Below are positions 1 through 10,001 of a stretch of DNA of 64,000 bases, piece by piece (position 1 is the first letter of the stretch; every line of letters begins with the position of its first letter). Location: positions 1-64,000 of the forward strand of contig NZ_BLID01000006.1 of NCBI RefSeq assembly GCF_009811315.1, read 5' to 3'. The stretch comes from Vibrio atypicus (GTDB lineage: Bacteria > Pseudomonadota > Gammaproteobacteria > Enterobacterales > Vibrionaceae). Position numbers and translations under genes: made by a program. Under the pieces are notes generated by a model, which was not told the DNA's origin, ran no database searches, and worked only from the letters and a program-made list of their open reading frames with translations.

Positions 1-38
1 TTTTAGAGAACGCAAACAGCTTTCCGAATTAAAGAATT

Positions 39-157
39 TGCTTGGCGACCATAGCGATTTGGACCCACCTGATTTCCATGCCGAACTCAGAAGTGAAACG
101 AATTAGCGCCGATGGTAGTGTGGGGTTTCCCCATGTGAGAGTAGGACATCGCCAGGC
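39..157 (+). rRNA. rrf: 5S ribosomal RNA, first copy
   Basis: The sequence matches the gammaproteobacterial 5S rRNA consensus, including the conserved loop with CCGAACTCAGAAGTGAAA and a 3' end (GCCAGG) that pairs with the 5' end (CTTGGCG). It is a component of the 50S subunit. The 16S and 23S genes should lie just left of the window, since the first 38 bases look like the 23S-5S spacer. The gene body is base-for-base the same as the second copy at 390-507. Ends are placed by comparison with known 5S genes and may be off by one or two bases. Confidence 0.96.
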
Positions 158-204
158 TTCCAATTTATTTTCACTTTTTAAAAGTGAAGACAAAAAGGTA
201 AGAA

Positions 205-234
205 AGAGCCCGTTTGAAAGAACGGGCTTTTTTA
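205..234 (+). terminator. Intrinsic terminator-like hairpin between 5S and tRNA-Thr
   Basis: An 8-bp stem (207-214 with 221-228, arms AGCCCGTT and AACGGGCT) with a 6-base loop is followed by a T run. It has the form of a strong rho-independent terminator but lies inside the rRNA operon tail, upstream of tRNA-Thr, a second 5S gene and tRNA-Asp. Confidence 0.8.
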
Positions 235-257
235 GTCCTCTAGGACGCGATAAAAAT

Positions 258-333
<76 letters not shown>

Positions 334-389
334 TTTATTGTTTGTTTTATGCTTTTGTTTAAAGCTTAAATCAAAACGTAAAGAATTTT

Positions 390-507
390 ACTTGGCGACC
401 ATAGCGATTTGGACCCACCTGATTTCCATGCCGAACTCAGAAGTGAAACGAATTAGCGCCGATGGTAGTGTGGGGTTTCCCCATGTGAGAGTAGGACATC
501 GCCAGGT
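390..507 (+). rRNA. rrf: 5S ribosomal RNA, second copy
   Basis: Second 5S gene, same gene body as the copy at 39-157. The bases just upstream (AAAGAATTT) are also shared, which suggests tandem duplication of the 5S unit around tRNA-Thr. It is followed after about 30 bases by tRNA-Asp. Confidence 0.96.
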
Positions 508-537
508 TCTCATTTAGACTTAAGGTCTAACCAGTGC

Positions 538-614
538 GGAGCGGTAGTTCAGTTGGTTAGAATACCGGCCTGTCACGCCGGGGGTCGCGGGTTCGAGTCC
601 CGTCCGCTCCGCCA
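538..614 (+). tRNA. aspT: tRNA-Asp (anticodon GTC)
   Basis: A 77-nt cloverleaf: acceptor GGAGCGG pairs with CCGCTCC, anticodon stem CCGGC/GCCGG encloses loop CTGTCAC with anticodon GTC, the T loop has TTCGAGT, and CCA is encoded. It decodes GAC and GAU. It is the last gene of the rRNA operon, directly before a perfect terminator. Confidence 0.97.
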
Positions 615-622
615 CTTATTTA

Positions 623-656
623 GAAAGCCTAGTCTTACGACTAGGCTTTCGTCGTT
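623..656 (+). terminator. rRNA operon terminator
   Basis: A perfect 12-bp inverted repeat (623-634 with 639-650, arms GAAAGCCTAGTC and GACTAGGCTTTC, loop TTAC) starts 8 bases after tRNA-Asp. The T content downstream is modest (TTTC GTCGTTTTA), but the position makes it the operon terminator. From here to 773 no gene is seen. Confidence 0.85.
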
Positions 657-773
657 TTAGAGCGAGGCAATCTTCCCTTTCAGGGAATGAGCTCCTGTTG
701 CCCGCAACCCAATCGATAGAGTGATGAAGGTGAGTCGGGGTTCCCATTTACTATTCGACTCACTCGTATCTTG

Positions 774-1556
774 TTACTTCTTATCATTTAAATCCCAATT
801 GTACTCATAACTAATCTTACCGTTTAGCTTTGCTAACTCAGGTCGATATTTAGATAAGTGCTCAATAAGCTGTTGCTTGTTACCAAAGTCATCTGCAAAC
901 CACTCATAGATAGAAGATAGCTGAGCCTTACCTTTTAGTTGAAGAACACCTTTATCGCTATTAATAAACTCTTTGGCTGCTTTTTCTAAAAGCTGCTCCG
1001 TATTATCAGCAGTATATGCTTGGCTCTGTAAATTTGGACAACCTAAGCTCGCACAGTTCACTGCGTAGTGGGTACGAGGATCATTCCAAATAGGTCGTAA
1101 GATACGATGCTCTATGTCGTTCAATGTGAGTGCTTTGCCGTTAATAGTTACAACATCATCACCCCAAGGACCAAAGCTAAATAACCCACCTAACTTAGTT
1201 ATTGATTTAATTGGGTAAGCGTCAACGATTAGGTCAACGGTGACAGCGTTGTAGAGGTTAACCCAATACGCGTATTGCTGTGCTTTGGTTAACTGACGAG
1301 GGTCTTGCTGGCTGAGTCTATCTATATACTCTTTCAGGTTAGCTTTATCTTGTGAGCTAACCAAGCCGTATTTGAATAGGGTGTACTCACCATCAGTGAC
1401 TAGATAATTATCGAGCAAATCTTGCCAAGTCTGATGGGATATAGCTACCGTATTAGCTTCATTGCTGCTATTCCAGTAAGGCCAAAGCTCTGATTTAGGA
1501 GCCGAAAATGCGCTAAATGAAATAAGCGTAAGTAATAGGGTAAAAAGTGTCTTCAT
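774..1556 (-). CDS. DUF547 domain-containing exported protein
   Basis: A 260-residue protein with an N-terminal signal peptide (hydrophobic residues 3-17, likely cleavage near AFSA at 16-19). The rest matches DUF547 (PF04784): WVNLYNA at 98-104 and the hallmark NCASLGCP at 167-174. Members are usually periplasmic or lipid-anchored in Vibrio and Shewanella; their biochemical role is unknown. There is no lipobox cysteine here, so a soluble periplasmic protein is likely. It is a single gene between the rRNA operon and the leu operon terminator. The ribosome binding site is weak and no better start is visible. Confidence 0.88.
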   Translation of the reverse strand: MKTLFTLLLTLISFSAFSAPKSELWPYWNSSNEANTVAISHQTWQDLLDNYLVTDGEYTLFKYGLVSSQDKANLKEYIDRLSQQDPRQLTKAQQYAYWVNLYNAVTVDLIVDAYPIKSITKLGGLFSFGPWGDDVVTINGKALTLNDIEHRILRPIWNDPRTHYAVNCASLGCPNLQSQAYTADNTEQLLEKAAKEFINSDKGVLQLKGKAQLSSIYEWFADDFGNKQQLIEHLSKYRPELAKLNGKISYEYNWDLNDKK

Positions 1557-1618
1557 AATGGTCTCAATTCGAAAGGCAATATGAGGGTAGACCGTATTTG
1601 CGAGGATTAACTTTCAAT

Positions 1619-1645
1619 AAAAAAGGTTGGCAATTGCCAACCTTT
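1619..1645 (-). terminator. leu operon terminator
   Basis: A perfect 12-bp inverted repeat (1622-1633 with 1634-1645, AAAGGTTGGCAA and its complement) followed on the minus strand by a T run. It lies 14 bases past the leuD stop codon. Confidence 0.9.
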
Positions 1646-1659
1646 GTCTATTCGGTTTC

Positions 1660-2262
1660 TTACTTTAAGAATGCGGGAATCTTATCTTCGTAAGCGGAGA
1701 TTTTATCTTCGTGTTGCAGTGTTAAGCCGATATTATCCAAACCATTTAGTAAGCAGTGGCGACGAAACTCATCAATTTCAAATGAATATTCTTTGCCATT
1801 AGCGCGAACGACATTGGCTTCTAAATCGACTTCAACCTCTGCCCCTTCGTTTGCTTCAACGAATTGGAAAATCTCATCCACTTCTTGTTCAGTAAGACGA
1901 ACTGGAACCATCTGGTTGTTGATGGAGTTACCGTAGAAGATATCAGCAAAGCTCGGTGCAATCATCGCTTTAATACCGTAGTCAGCAAGTGCCCATGGTG
2001 CGTGCTCTCGAGAAGAACCGCAGCCAAAGTTTTCACGAGCGAGAAGAATCGAAGCGCCTTGGTAGCGAGCAGCGTTCATAATGAATTCTGGGTTTGGTTG
2101 TTCACCCGCGTCATCTAAGAAGCGCCAATCATGGAAAAGGTGCTTACCAAAACCTAATCGAGAAACCTTCTGCAGGAACTGCTTAGGGATAATGGCATCA
2201 GTATCTACGTTCGCTGCATCTAGAGGAACGACTAAACCTGTATGTTGTTTAAAACCTGACAT
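1660..2262 (-). CDS. leuD: 3-isopropylmalate dehydratase small subunit
   Basis: LeuD, 200 residues, pairs with LeuC to isomerise 2-isopropylmalate to 3-isopropylmalate in leucine synthesis. Family features seen are the N-terminal [10 protein letters not shown] stretch (about 19-28) and [11 protein letters not shown] (about 82-92), the substrate-binding swivel domain signature of the aconitase superfamily. Length fits the family (E. coli 201). It is the last gene of leuABCD, 14 bases after leuC, and is followed by a strong terminator. Confidence 0.97.
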   Translation of the reverse strand: MSGFKQHTGLVVPLDAANVDTDAIIPKQFLQKVSRLGFGKHLFHDWRFLDDAGEQPNPEFIMNAARYQGASILLARENFGCGSSREHAPWALADYGIKAMIAPSFADIFYGNSINNQMVPVRLTEQEVDEIFQFVEANEGAEVEVDLEANVVRANGKEYSFEIDEFRRHCLLNGLDNIGLTLQHEDKISAYEDKIPAFLK

Positions 2263-2276
2263 AGTATTGTGGCTCC

Positions 2277-3677
2277 TTAGTCCAACTCACGAATATCAAC
2301 AAAGTGACCAGCAATTGCTGCTGCGGCTGCCATAGCAGGGCTCACTAAGTGGGTACGACCATCACGGCCTTGGCGACCCTCAAAGTTACGGTTTGAGGTA
2401 GAAGCGCAGCGCTCATGTGGACCTAAACGGTCGTTATTCATCGCTAGACACATGGAACAACCTGGTAGGCGCCATTCGAAGCCAGCCTCTTTAAATATGG
2501 TGTCTAAACCTTCCGCTTCTGCCTGTGCTTTCACTTGTTCAGAGCCAGGTACGATAAGCGCTTGAACGTTATCGGCTACCTTACGACCTTTCGCAACTTC
2601 AGCGGCTGCGCGCATGTCTTCGATACGAGAGTTCGTACAAGAACCCACAAACACTTTATCTACTTTGTAGTCAGAGAGTGCTTTACCTGCTTCTAGACCC
2701 ATGTAAGCCAACGCCTTTTCAGCCGATGCTTTTTCCACTGGGTCAGCAAAGCTTTCAGGTGCAGGGATAGCTTCATCAACAGCGATAACTTGACCCGGGT
2801 TAGTGCCCCAAGTAACTTGCGGTTTAATATCAGCAGCGTTTAGTGTCACGACTGCATCAAATTCAGCGTCATCATCTGTTTTTAGTGATGACCAGTACTC
2901 GATAGCTGCTTCTAGATCTTCACCAACCGGTGCAAACTTGCGGCCCTTAATGTATTCGAATGTGGTTGCATCTGGTGCGATTAGACCTGCTTTCGCGCCT
3001 AGTTCGATCGCCATGTTACATACCGTCATACGACCTTCCATCGTAAGATCCGTAATAGCTTCACCGCAGAATTCTACAACATAACCTGTACCGCCTGCTG
3101 CCGTGGTTTCACCAATGATTGCTAGTACGATATCTTTAGCTGTGATGCCTGGCGCTACCTTGCCTTTCACTTCGATCTTCATCGTTTTTGCGCGCGCTTG
3201 CTTTAGCGTTTGAGTCGCTAGTACGTGCTCAACTTCAGAAGTACCGATACCAAACGCTAACGAGCCAAATGCACCGTGCGTTGCTGTGTGTGAGTCACCA
3301 CAAACGATTGTCATGCCTGGTAGGGTAATGCCTAACTCAGGGCCCATGACATGCACAATGCCTTGGTATTTGTGGTTGATATCGTAGAGGGTAACGCCAA
3401 ACTCTTCACAGTTTTTCGATAGCGTCTCCATTTGGATACGTGCCATCTCACCTGAGGCGTTGATATCTTTGGTTTGGGTTGAAACATTGTGGTCCATCGT
3501 CGCAAAAGTCTTGCTAACTTGACGAACCTTACGACCTTTTTCACGTAGACCATCAAAAGCCTGAGGTGAAGTCACTTCGTGAACCAAGTGACGGTCGATG
3601 TAAAGAATAGGGTTTTCACCCTCTGCGGCTACGGCGACGTGTGCGTCATAGACCTTCTCATAAAGCGTTTTTGCCAT
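2277..3677 (-). CDS. leuC: 3-isopropylmalate dehydratase large subunit
   Basis: LeuC, 466 residues, carries the [4Fe-4S] cluster of isopropylmalate isomerase. The cluster cysteines are visible in GSCTNSR and in CSMCLAMN near the C-terminus; [13 protein letters not shown] in the first third is also diagnostic of the aconitase family. It works with LeuD in the cytoplasm. Length equals the E. coli protein. It lies 23 bases downstream of leuB in the same operon. Confidence 0.98.
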   Translation of the reverse strand: MAKTLYEKVYDAHVAVAAEGENPILYIDRHLVHEVTSPQAFDGLREKGRKVRQVSKTFATMDHNVSTQTKDINASGEMARIQMETLSKNCEEFGVTLYDINHKYQGIVHVMGPELGITLPGMTIVCGDSHTATHGAFGSLAFGIGTSEVEHVLATQTLKQARAKTMKIEVKGKVAPGITAKDIVLAIIGETTAAGGTGYVVEFCGEAITDLTMEGRMTVCNMAIELGAKAGLIAPDATTFEYIKGRKFAPVGEDLEAAIEYWSSLKTDDDAEFDAVVTLNAADIKPQVTWGTNPGQVIAVDEAIPAPESFADPVEKASAEKALAYMGLEAGKALSDYKVDKVFVGSCTNSRIEDMRAAAEVAKGRKVADNVQALIVPGSEQVKAQAEAEGLDTIFKEAGFEWRLPGCSMCLAMNNDRLGPHERCASTSNRNFEGRQGRDGRTHLVSPAMAAAAAIAGHFVDIRELD

Positions 3678-3700
3678 GCTCGTAAACTTCCGTGTAATTA

Positions 3701-4801
<1,101 letters not shown>

Positions 4802-4856
4802 TTAATTTTTTATTTGTCTCCAGGGACGACTCTCGTCCCTAGAGTCTCTTTTATAC

Positions 4857-6404
4857 TTATACTGTTGCGATTTTTTTCTGTTTGATCTCTGCGATCTTAT
4901 CGGCGCGATGAATGCTATTAATAACATGCAATAGCGCTTGACCAGAGGCTTCAACGATATCGGTTGAAACGCCAGTACCATGGTATTTACGGCCTTTGTA
5001 GTTGGCGATGATGTCAGCTTGACCTAAGCCATCTTCACCTTCGCCTTTTGCGGTCAAATCAAATTTATCTAGAACAATATCATAACCCGTTACTCGATAG
5101 ATACACTGGTACAATGCATCAACCGGGCCATTGCCGACAGCTGCTTCAGATTGCTCTTCATCACCACATTGAAGCTTGATACTTGTCGTAGCCATCACGC
5201 TGCCAGACTGCACACTTAGGTAGTTCAATTTGTAGAAGTCATCTTCTTCACGTAAGTTTGAGAAGTGCATAAGTGCTTCTAGGTCATAGTCAAAAACTTG
5301 GCCTTTACGGTCAGCTAGTTTCAAGAAGTCTTCATACAATGCATTTAGGTTGTACTCTTCTTCTTTATAACCCATCGCATCCATGTGGCTCTTCACAGCA
5401 GCTCGACCTGAGCGACTGGTTAGATTTAGCGCTTGGTTCTTAAGACCAATCGACTCAGGTGTCATGATCTCATAAGTATTTTTGTTCTTAAGCATGCCAT
5501 CTTGGTGAATACCTGAAGAGTGGCTGAATGCGTTAGCGCCTACAATCGCCTTGTTGTCTTGAATTGGCATATTACAAAGTTGGCTAACTAGCTTACTGGT
5601 ACGGTGGATTTCATCATGTTTCAAGCCTGTTTGAACACCAAGTAACTCTTGGCGAGTCTTGATGATCATGGCGATCTCTTCCAACGAACAGTTGCCTGCA
5701 CGCTCACCAATACCATTAATAGTTCCTTCAATTTGACGAGCACCCGCTTGGACTGCAGCGATAGAGTTTGCAACAGACATACCTAAATCATCGTGACAGT
5801 GCACTGAGATGATCGCTTTGTCGATGTTTGGTACACGGTTGAAAAGCGTTTGGATAATCCCACCAAACTCATTAGGTACGGTGTAGCCTACAGTATCAGG
5901 AATATTGATTGTGCTTGCGCCAGCATTGATAGCCGCTTCAACCATACGACATAGGTTATCAATAGGTGTGCGGCCTGCATCTTCACAAGAAAACTCGACG
6001 TCATCTGTGTATTGACGGGCATGTTTAACGGCTTTAACTCCCATCTCAACTACGTCATCGTAGCTGCGGCGTAGCTTATCTTGTACATGGACGGTCGAAG
6101 TGGAAATGAAAGTATGAATACGGAACTGCTCTGCAACTTTCAGCGCTTCTGCTGCTGCATCGATGTCTTTCGCAACGGCACGCGAAAGACCACAAATGCG
6201 GCTATTTTTGATGTGTTTAGCGATAGTCTGTACAGATTCAAAATCACCAGGTGAAGAAACCGGGAAGCCCGCTTCAATTACATCAACGCCCAGCCTTTCA
6301 AGCGCATAGGCAATTTGCAGTTTCTCTTTAACTGTCAAGCTTGCTGACAACGCTTGTTCGCCATCACGTAGCGTGGTGTCGAAGATTATGACTTGATCGT
6401 TCAT
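4857..6404 (-). CDS. leuA: 2-isopropylmalate synthase
   Basis: LeuA, 515 residues, condenses acetyl-CoA with 2-oxoisovalerate, the first committed step of leucine synthesis. The HMGL-like barrel begins with [10 protein letters not shown] (about 8-17) and includes the metal-binding HCHDDLG. The C-terminal third (about 390-500, with NGPVDALYQ) is the LeuA dimer domain that in the family binds leucine for feedback inhibition. It is the first structural gene of leuABCD, behind the leuL attenuator. A start at 6404 ([11 protein letters not shown]) matches relatives. Confidence 0.98.
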   Translation of the reverse strand: MNDQVIIFDTTLRDGEQALSASLTVKEKLQIAYALERLGVDVIEAGFPVSSPGDFESVQTIAKHIKNSRICGLSRAVAKDIDAAAEALKVAEQFRIHTFISTSTVHVQDKLRRSYDDVVEMGVKAVKHARQYTDDVEFSCEDAGRTPIDNLCRMVEAAINAGASTINIPDTVGYTVPNEFGGIIQTLFNRVPNIDKAIISVHCHDDLGMSVANSIAAVQAGARQIEGTINGIGERAGNCSLEEIAMIIKTRQELLGVQTGLKHDEIHRTSKLVSQLCNMPIQDNKAIVGANAFSHSSGIHQDGMLKNKNTYEIMTPESIGLKNQALNLTSRSGRAAVKSHMDAMGYKEEEYNLNALYEDFLKLADRKGQVFDYDLEALMHFSNLREEDDFYKLNYLSVQSGSVMATTSIKLQCGDEEQSEAAVGNGPVDALYQCIYRVTGYDIVLDKFDLTAKGEGEDGLGQADIIANYKGRKYHGTGVSTDIVEASGQALLHVINSIHRADKIAEIKQKKIATV

Positions 6405-6483
6405 GTTTGCTTCCTTAGTGATTCGATGCTTATTGCACCTGTTAATCGTTTACTTCCATTACTTAGCCACAAAAGCTAGGTAT

Positions 6484-6509
6484 AAAAAAACCCGCATCTG
6501 AGTGCGGGC
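6484..6509 (-). terminator. leu attenuator terminator
   Basis: On the minus strand CCCGCA-CTCAGA-TGCGGG followed by seven T residues lies between the leader peptide and leuA. A competing segment GCGGGTT (6548-6554), just after the leader stop codon, can pair with AGCCCGC of the terminator's 5' arm (seven pairs including one G-T). That is the expected antiterminator when ribosomes stall at Leu codons. Confidence 0.85.
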
Positions 6510-6558
6510 TTCTTGTTATTCTGTGTGGTTATTTTTCTTCCACAGCCAACCCGCGCGA

Positions 6559-6609
6559 TTAAGTCACGATAAGGAGGAGGCTCAGCAGGATAGAAAAACG
6601 GTTCATCAT
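6559..6609 (-). CDS. leuL: leu operon leader peptide
   Basis: A 16-residue reading frame (MMNRFSILLSLLLIVT) too short for normal gene calling. Five of its codons are Leu (CTG CTG, CTC CTC CTT), with Ile and Val on either side. An AAAGGA ribosome binding site precedes the first ATG. The stop is followed at once by an antiterminator segment and then a terminator, the classic layout of transcription attenuation. Low charged tRNA-Leu should stall the ribosome here and let transcription reach leuA. The peptide itself probably has no other function. Confidence 0.88.
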   Translation of the reverse strand: MMNRFSILLSLLLIVT

Positions 6610-6664
6610 TGTTAACGGTTCCTTTAAACGGGCGTTAAATAATCCACATATTTAAGTTAATAAA

Positions 6665-6693
6665 TTAGTACCGCACTCAAGGTTCGACGTCAA
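6665..6693 (-). promoter_or_regulatory. Probable sigma-70 promoter of leuLABCD
   Basis: On the minus strand TTGACG (6688-6693) is separated by 17 bases from TACTAA (6665-6670). Transcription would start near 6658 and give a leader of about 50 bases before leuL. No gene lies between 6610 and 6873; the other half of this gap is the upstream region of the PAP2 gene. Confidence 0.7.
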
Positions 6694-6873
6694 CCGTTAA
6701 ACTGAAAAATGGTTAAATTATTTCCACTCATCGGGTCAGTGGGAGATTTGCTTGGAGGATTTAAGTAAAAATTGCCTATTGCGATTGTCATGATATCGCC
6801 CAGAAACGTTCACTGATTTGTCACTGTTCTCTTTTAGTTTGAAGTCGTACGACAAATGAAAAGGAATCAGGTC

Positions 6874-7398
6874 ATGCGTTCAATAGACTCCATTGCCAAA
6901 CTCGATTTGGCGTTTTCACTACTTTGTCTTCAACATCGATTTAGCAATCCGCTCTCACGTATAAGTAAAGCTATTTCACATACTGGTGATGGCCACCTTT
7001 ATGCTGCAATCGGCTTATTGGCCTGGTGGCAAGGTGGGGATCTAGGCCGTTTATTTTTCGTCGCAGGGCTGCTGGCATTTATTGTTGAACTGCCGATCTA
7101 CTGGCTTGCTAAGAATCTGTTTAAACGTCGCAGGCCTGAAGAGTTTTCGGAGTTGGTTGTTTCTTATATTACTCCCTCTGACCGCTACAGTTTGCCTTCA
7201 GGTCATACGACTGCGGCTTTTGTCATGGCGACGCTGCTGAGTTACTTCTATCCAGAACTCGGGACTTTTGCGTTTACTTGGGCGAGTTTGATTGGTGCTT
7301 CTCGAATTATGCTTGGTGTTCATTTTCTTACCGATGTTGCCTTAGGGGCTTTACTCGGACTTGGCTGCGCTCAGCTAGCATTAACTTTGGTTCTGTAG
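6874..7398 (+). CDS. PAP2 family membrane phosphatase
   Basis: A 174-residue integral membrane protein with the three type 2 phosphatidic acid phosphatase motifs: K-x6-RP as KNLFKRRRP (about 80-88), PSGH (108-111) and R-x5-H-x3-D (R144, H150, D154). Family members dephosphorylate phosphatidate, phosphatidylglycerol phosphate or undecaprenyl pyrophosphate at the outer face of the inner membrane; which one applies is not readable here. The start at 6874 is preferred over 6856 because AAAGGA sits 8 bases before it. It is 7 bases upstream of a glycosyltransferase-like gene, likely one operon. Confidence 0.88.
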   Translation: MRSIDSIAKLDLAFSLLCLQHRFSNPLSRISKAISHTGDGHLYAAIGLLAWWQGGDLGRLFFVAGLLAFIVELPIYWLAKNLFKRRRPEEFSELVVSYITPSDRYSLPSGHTTAAFVMATLLSYFYPELGTFAFTWASLIGASRIMLGVHFLTDVALGALLGLGCAQLALTLVL

Positions 7399-7405
7399 GT
7401 GTAAT

Positions 7406-8452
7406 ATGAAAATCTTATATGGCGTGCAGGGCACGGGTAATGGTCATATCGCTCGTGCGAGAGCGATGAGTCATACGTTAAAAAAGCGCGGCGTGGAAGT
7501 CGATTTCTTGTTTTCTGGTCGAGAGCAGAACAAGTACTTTTCAATGGAAGATTTTGGTCATTATCAAACACGTAGAGGGTTAACCTTCGTGACTCACAAT
7601 GGTGAGGTCAGCTACCTAAGAACAGGCTTAAAAAACAATCTTCTCTCATTTATGAAAGAAGTCATAGAACTCGATCTTTCTGGTTATGATCTCGTATTGA
7701 ATGATTTTGAACCCGTATCGGCTTGGGCGGCGAAAAGACAGGGCAAAACCTCAATTAGCATCAGTCACCAAAATGCCTTTCGTTATTCGGTTCCTTTAAA
7801 AGGTGCAAGTTGGATGGATAAACAAATTGTGCGTCACTTTGCTCCAGCTCAGCATCATATCGGTTTGCATTGGTACCATTTTGGGCAGCCGATACTTCCG
7901 CCTATTGTCCATACTCCACGGCATTTTGCAGAGGAGCATGATTTCGTTCTCGTTTATTTACCTTTTGAAGCGCTAGATGATATCTCAGACTTGTTATTGC
8001 GCTTTTCCAGTCAGCATTTCGTTTGCTATCACCCGGACATTATTGAACAGCAGACGATCGAAAACATTCAGCTACAACCACTTAGCTTTGAAGGTTTCCA
8101 GTGTCATCTACATCGCTGTGCTGGAGTGATCGCTAATGGGGGCTTCGAGCTACCATCAGAAGCACTGACTTTAGGGAAAAAACTGTTGCTCAAGCCACTA
8201 GCAGGGCAGTTTGAACAACTCAGTAATGTCGCTACATTAGAAGATCTTGGTATGGCGACGTGTATGGAAGGGCTTGAAGCGTCAGTTGTAAGAGAGTGGC
8301 TAGATGAAGAACAAGCAGAGTGTGTGAGTTACCCAGATGTCGCAGAAGCGATAGTTGATTGGGTACTAAAAGGTGATTGGGAAAATCAAGCGGAGTTAAC
8401 TACGGGCCTATGGGATAAAGTCGATTTTCCTAGCTATGTCACTAACATCTAG
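7406..8452 (+). CDS. MJ1255/VC2487 family glycosyltransferase-like protein
   Basis: A 348-residue protein that resembles the MJ1255/VC2487 family (TIGR00661), a GT-B fold group related to UDP-sugar transferases. Seen are the N-terminal GTGNGHIARA (9-18), typical of the MurG-type nucleotide-sugar fold, and NGGFELPSEAL (about 244-254), the usual donor-binding glycine/glutamate loop. No signal peptide or membrane segment is evident, so it probably acts at the cytoplasmic side. Donor and acceptor are unknown. It follows the PAP2 gene by 7 bases, which hints at a lipid-linked or envelope glycan role. Confidence 0.82.
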   Translation: MKILYGVQGTGNGHIARARAMSHTLKKRGVEVDFLFSGREQNKYFSMEDFGHYQTRRGLTFVTHNGEVSYLRTGLKNNLLSFMKEVIELDLSGYDLVLNDFEPVSAWAAKRQGKTSISISHQNAFRYSVPLKGASWMDKQIVRHFAPAQHHIGLHWYHFGQPILPPIVHTPRHFAEEHDFVLVYLPFEALDDISDLLLRFSSQHFVCYHPDIIEQQTIENIQLQPLSFEGFQCHLHRCAGVIANGGFELPSEALTLGKKLLLKPLAGQFEQLSNVATLEDLGMATCMEGLEASVVREWLDEEQAECVSYPDVAEAIVDWVLKGDWENQAELTTGLWDKVDFPSYVTNI

Positions 8453-8877
8453 TAGGAGGGAAATGAAACATTGTTCAATTCATGTTTAAACGTGTCGTTA
8501 GTTTGAATTGAATAGCATTTACATATTGATACAGTTTTTGGGTTGGCTGTGCGATCTATTTGTTTGGTCTATGAGATGCTACTCGGCTTTAACATAGTGT
8601 CAAAAGTTATTTTTAATTGCTAAAAATATCCCAATCGGAATTTGATGTTTTTTTATAAACGAATCATCTATTTGATTAATAAGATGAAAATATAGGGGTA
8701 AGTAAAAAATACTGATTAATTGTCAATCTTGTTGTCACTCTTGAATTGATTCGTTGATAGTAGTGATTCGTTAGAACCTATCTAACAAATAAATATAACA
8801 AACGCAGGTTATCTATTCCTAACCGCTACTAACTTTCAGAACCATTTACACTGACGATTATTTAAGAGGCTTGACCC
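8453..8877 (+). promoter_or_regulatory. AT-rich intergenic region upstream of leuO
   Basis: These 425 bases hold no convincing reading frame. They are strongly AT-rich, as expected for an H-NS-silenced and LeuO-autoregulated promoter. A 9-base direct repeat TGATTCGTT occurs at 8747-8755 and 8764-8772, with 17 bases from start to start, and may be a regulator site. No clear terminator for the upstream gene is visible. Confidence 0.5.
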
Positions 8878-9837
8878 ATGATTGATAAGAAAGAGTCTAT
8901 GAGTGCCATTGCTAGCTACCGTATGGAAAGCACTCTACGTGGAGTAGATTTAAACCTTCTCACCGTTTTTGATGCTGTAATGCAGGAACAAAATATTACT
9001 CGTGCTGCTCACAATTTGGGCATGTCTCAACCGGCAGTAAGTAATGCCGTTGCACGTTTAAAAGTGATGTTTAATGACGAACTATTTATGCGCCAAGGTC
9101 GTGGTATTCAACCAACGCAACGTGCTCGTCAATTGTTTGGCCCAGTTCGTCAAGCTCTACAGTTAATTCGCAATGAACTACCTAGCTCTATCTTTTCACC
9201 AGAGAGTTCAACTCGTTTGTTTAAATTGGCTATTTGCAGTCCGTGCGATATGCGTTTCGCACCGAAAATCATGTCAACAATCCATGAGCAGGCGCCAAGT
9301 GTTCAACTTCACTTAGATGCTGAATTTGATCGTCAGTTAGCTGAACGTATGCGTTACCAAGAAATCGATTTTGTGATTGATTACGCTCGTTTTGATGACC
9401 AAGGCTTCTCTAGCACAGAGATCTTCCAAGATGAGTTGGTGGTTGTCGCGTCGAAATCTCACCCACGTATTCAAGGCAACATGAACCCTGAGCTCTTGCG
9501 TTCAGAGCGTCATGCTAAGCTATCGCGTGTACATGGTCAGCGCAGTTTCTCTGAGCAAGCGTACCGTGAAATGGACGTACCAGCTTATTACGAAGGTACG
9601 AGCCTTAGCAACGTGTTGTACGTCGTTGGCCAATCTGAGCTTGTGACGATTGCACCGCGTTGGATGGTAGAAAATGCCGCTAATAAAGAGCAACTACAGA
9701 TTCTAGATTTCCCATTTGAGAATGCGAAAATCAGTGGCTACTTGAGCTGGCATGAATCAAGCGAAAAAGATAAAGGTCACATCTGGTTACGTGATCAACT
9801 AATGATGATTTGTGGAGAAGTGGTTGCGTTAGCGTAA
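8878..9837 (+). CDS. leuO: LysR-type transcriptional regulator LeuO
   Basis: A 319-residue LysR-family regulator. The winged helix-turn-helix is at about 24-83 ([12 protein letters not shown], then [13 protein letters not shown]), with a co-inducer-binding domain from about 110 to the end. Sequence and place next to leuABCD match LeuO, which in enterobacteria and Vibrio antagonises H-NS and in V. cholerae is tied to ToxR and acid or bile responses. A ribosome binding site AGAGG lies 9 bases before 8878; an alternative start at 8899 is possible. A terminator follows at 9861-9895. Confidence 0.93.
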   Translation: MIDKKESMSAIASYRMESTLRGVDLNLLTVFDAVMQEQNITRAAHNLGMSQPAVSNAVARLKVMFNDELFMRQGRGIQPTQRARQLFGPVRQALQLIRNELPSSIFSPESSTRLFKLAICSPCDMRFAPKIMSTIHEQAPSVQLHLDAEFDRQLAERMRYQEIDFVIDYARFDDQGFSSTEIFQDELVVVASKSHPRIQGNMNPELLRSERHAKLSRVHGQRSFSEQAYREMDVPAYYEGTSLSNVLYVVGQSELVTIAPRWMVENAANKEQLQILDFPFENAKISGYLSWHESSEKDKGHIWLRDQLMMICGEVVALA

Positions 9838-9860
9838 CTGAGCTCCTTAAATCTGTAAGG

Positions 9861-9898
9861 AAAACCTTGGGTGGCCGTATGTCATTCAAGGTTTTTTA
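9861..9898 (+). terminator. leuO terminator
   Basis: Arms AAAACCTTG (9861-9869) and CAAGGTTTT (9887-9895) form a 9-bp stem with a 17-base loop followed by T residues. Confidence 0.75.
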
Positions 9899-10001
9899 CT
9901 ATTTAATTGATAACTTTGATACGCGTCAGTTGCCTTTTATTCGCCGAAATGTACACTTGTGCGCTCAAAAAGCTTACAGGTGTAAGCTAAAGGTAAAGAA
10001 G

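Noticed and set aside
730..763. GTGAGTCG/CGACTCAC hairpin past the DUF547 gene
   Set aside because: Considered as the DUF547 terminator, but it has no T run on the minus strand and an 18-base loop.
9810..10001. Extended N-terminus of the acyl-CoA ligase
   Set aside because: The extension overlaps the leuO 3' end and its terminator and is not part of the family; a better start with a ribosome binding site is at 10002.
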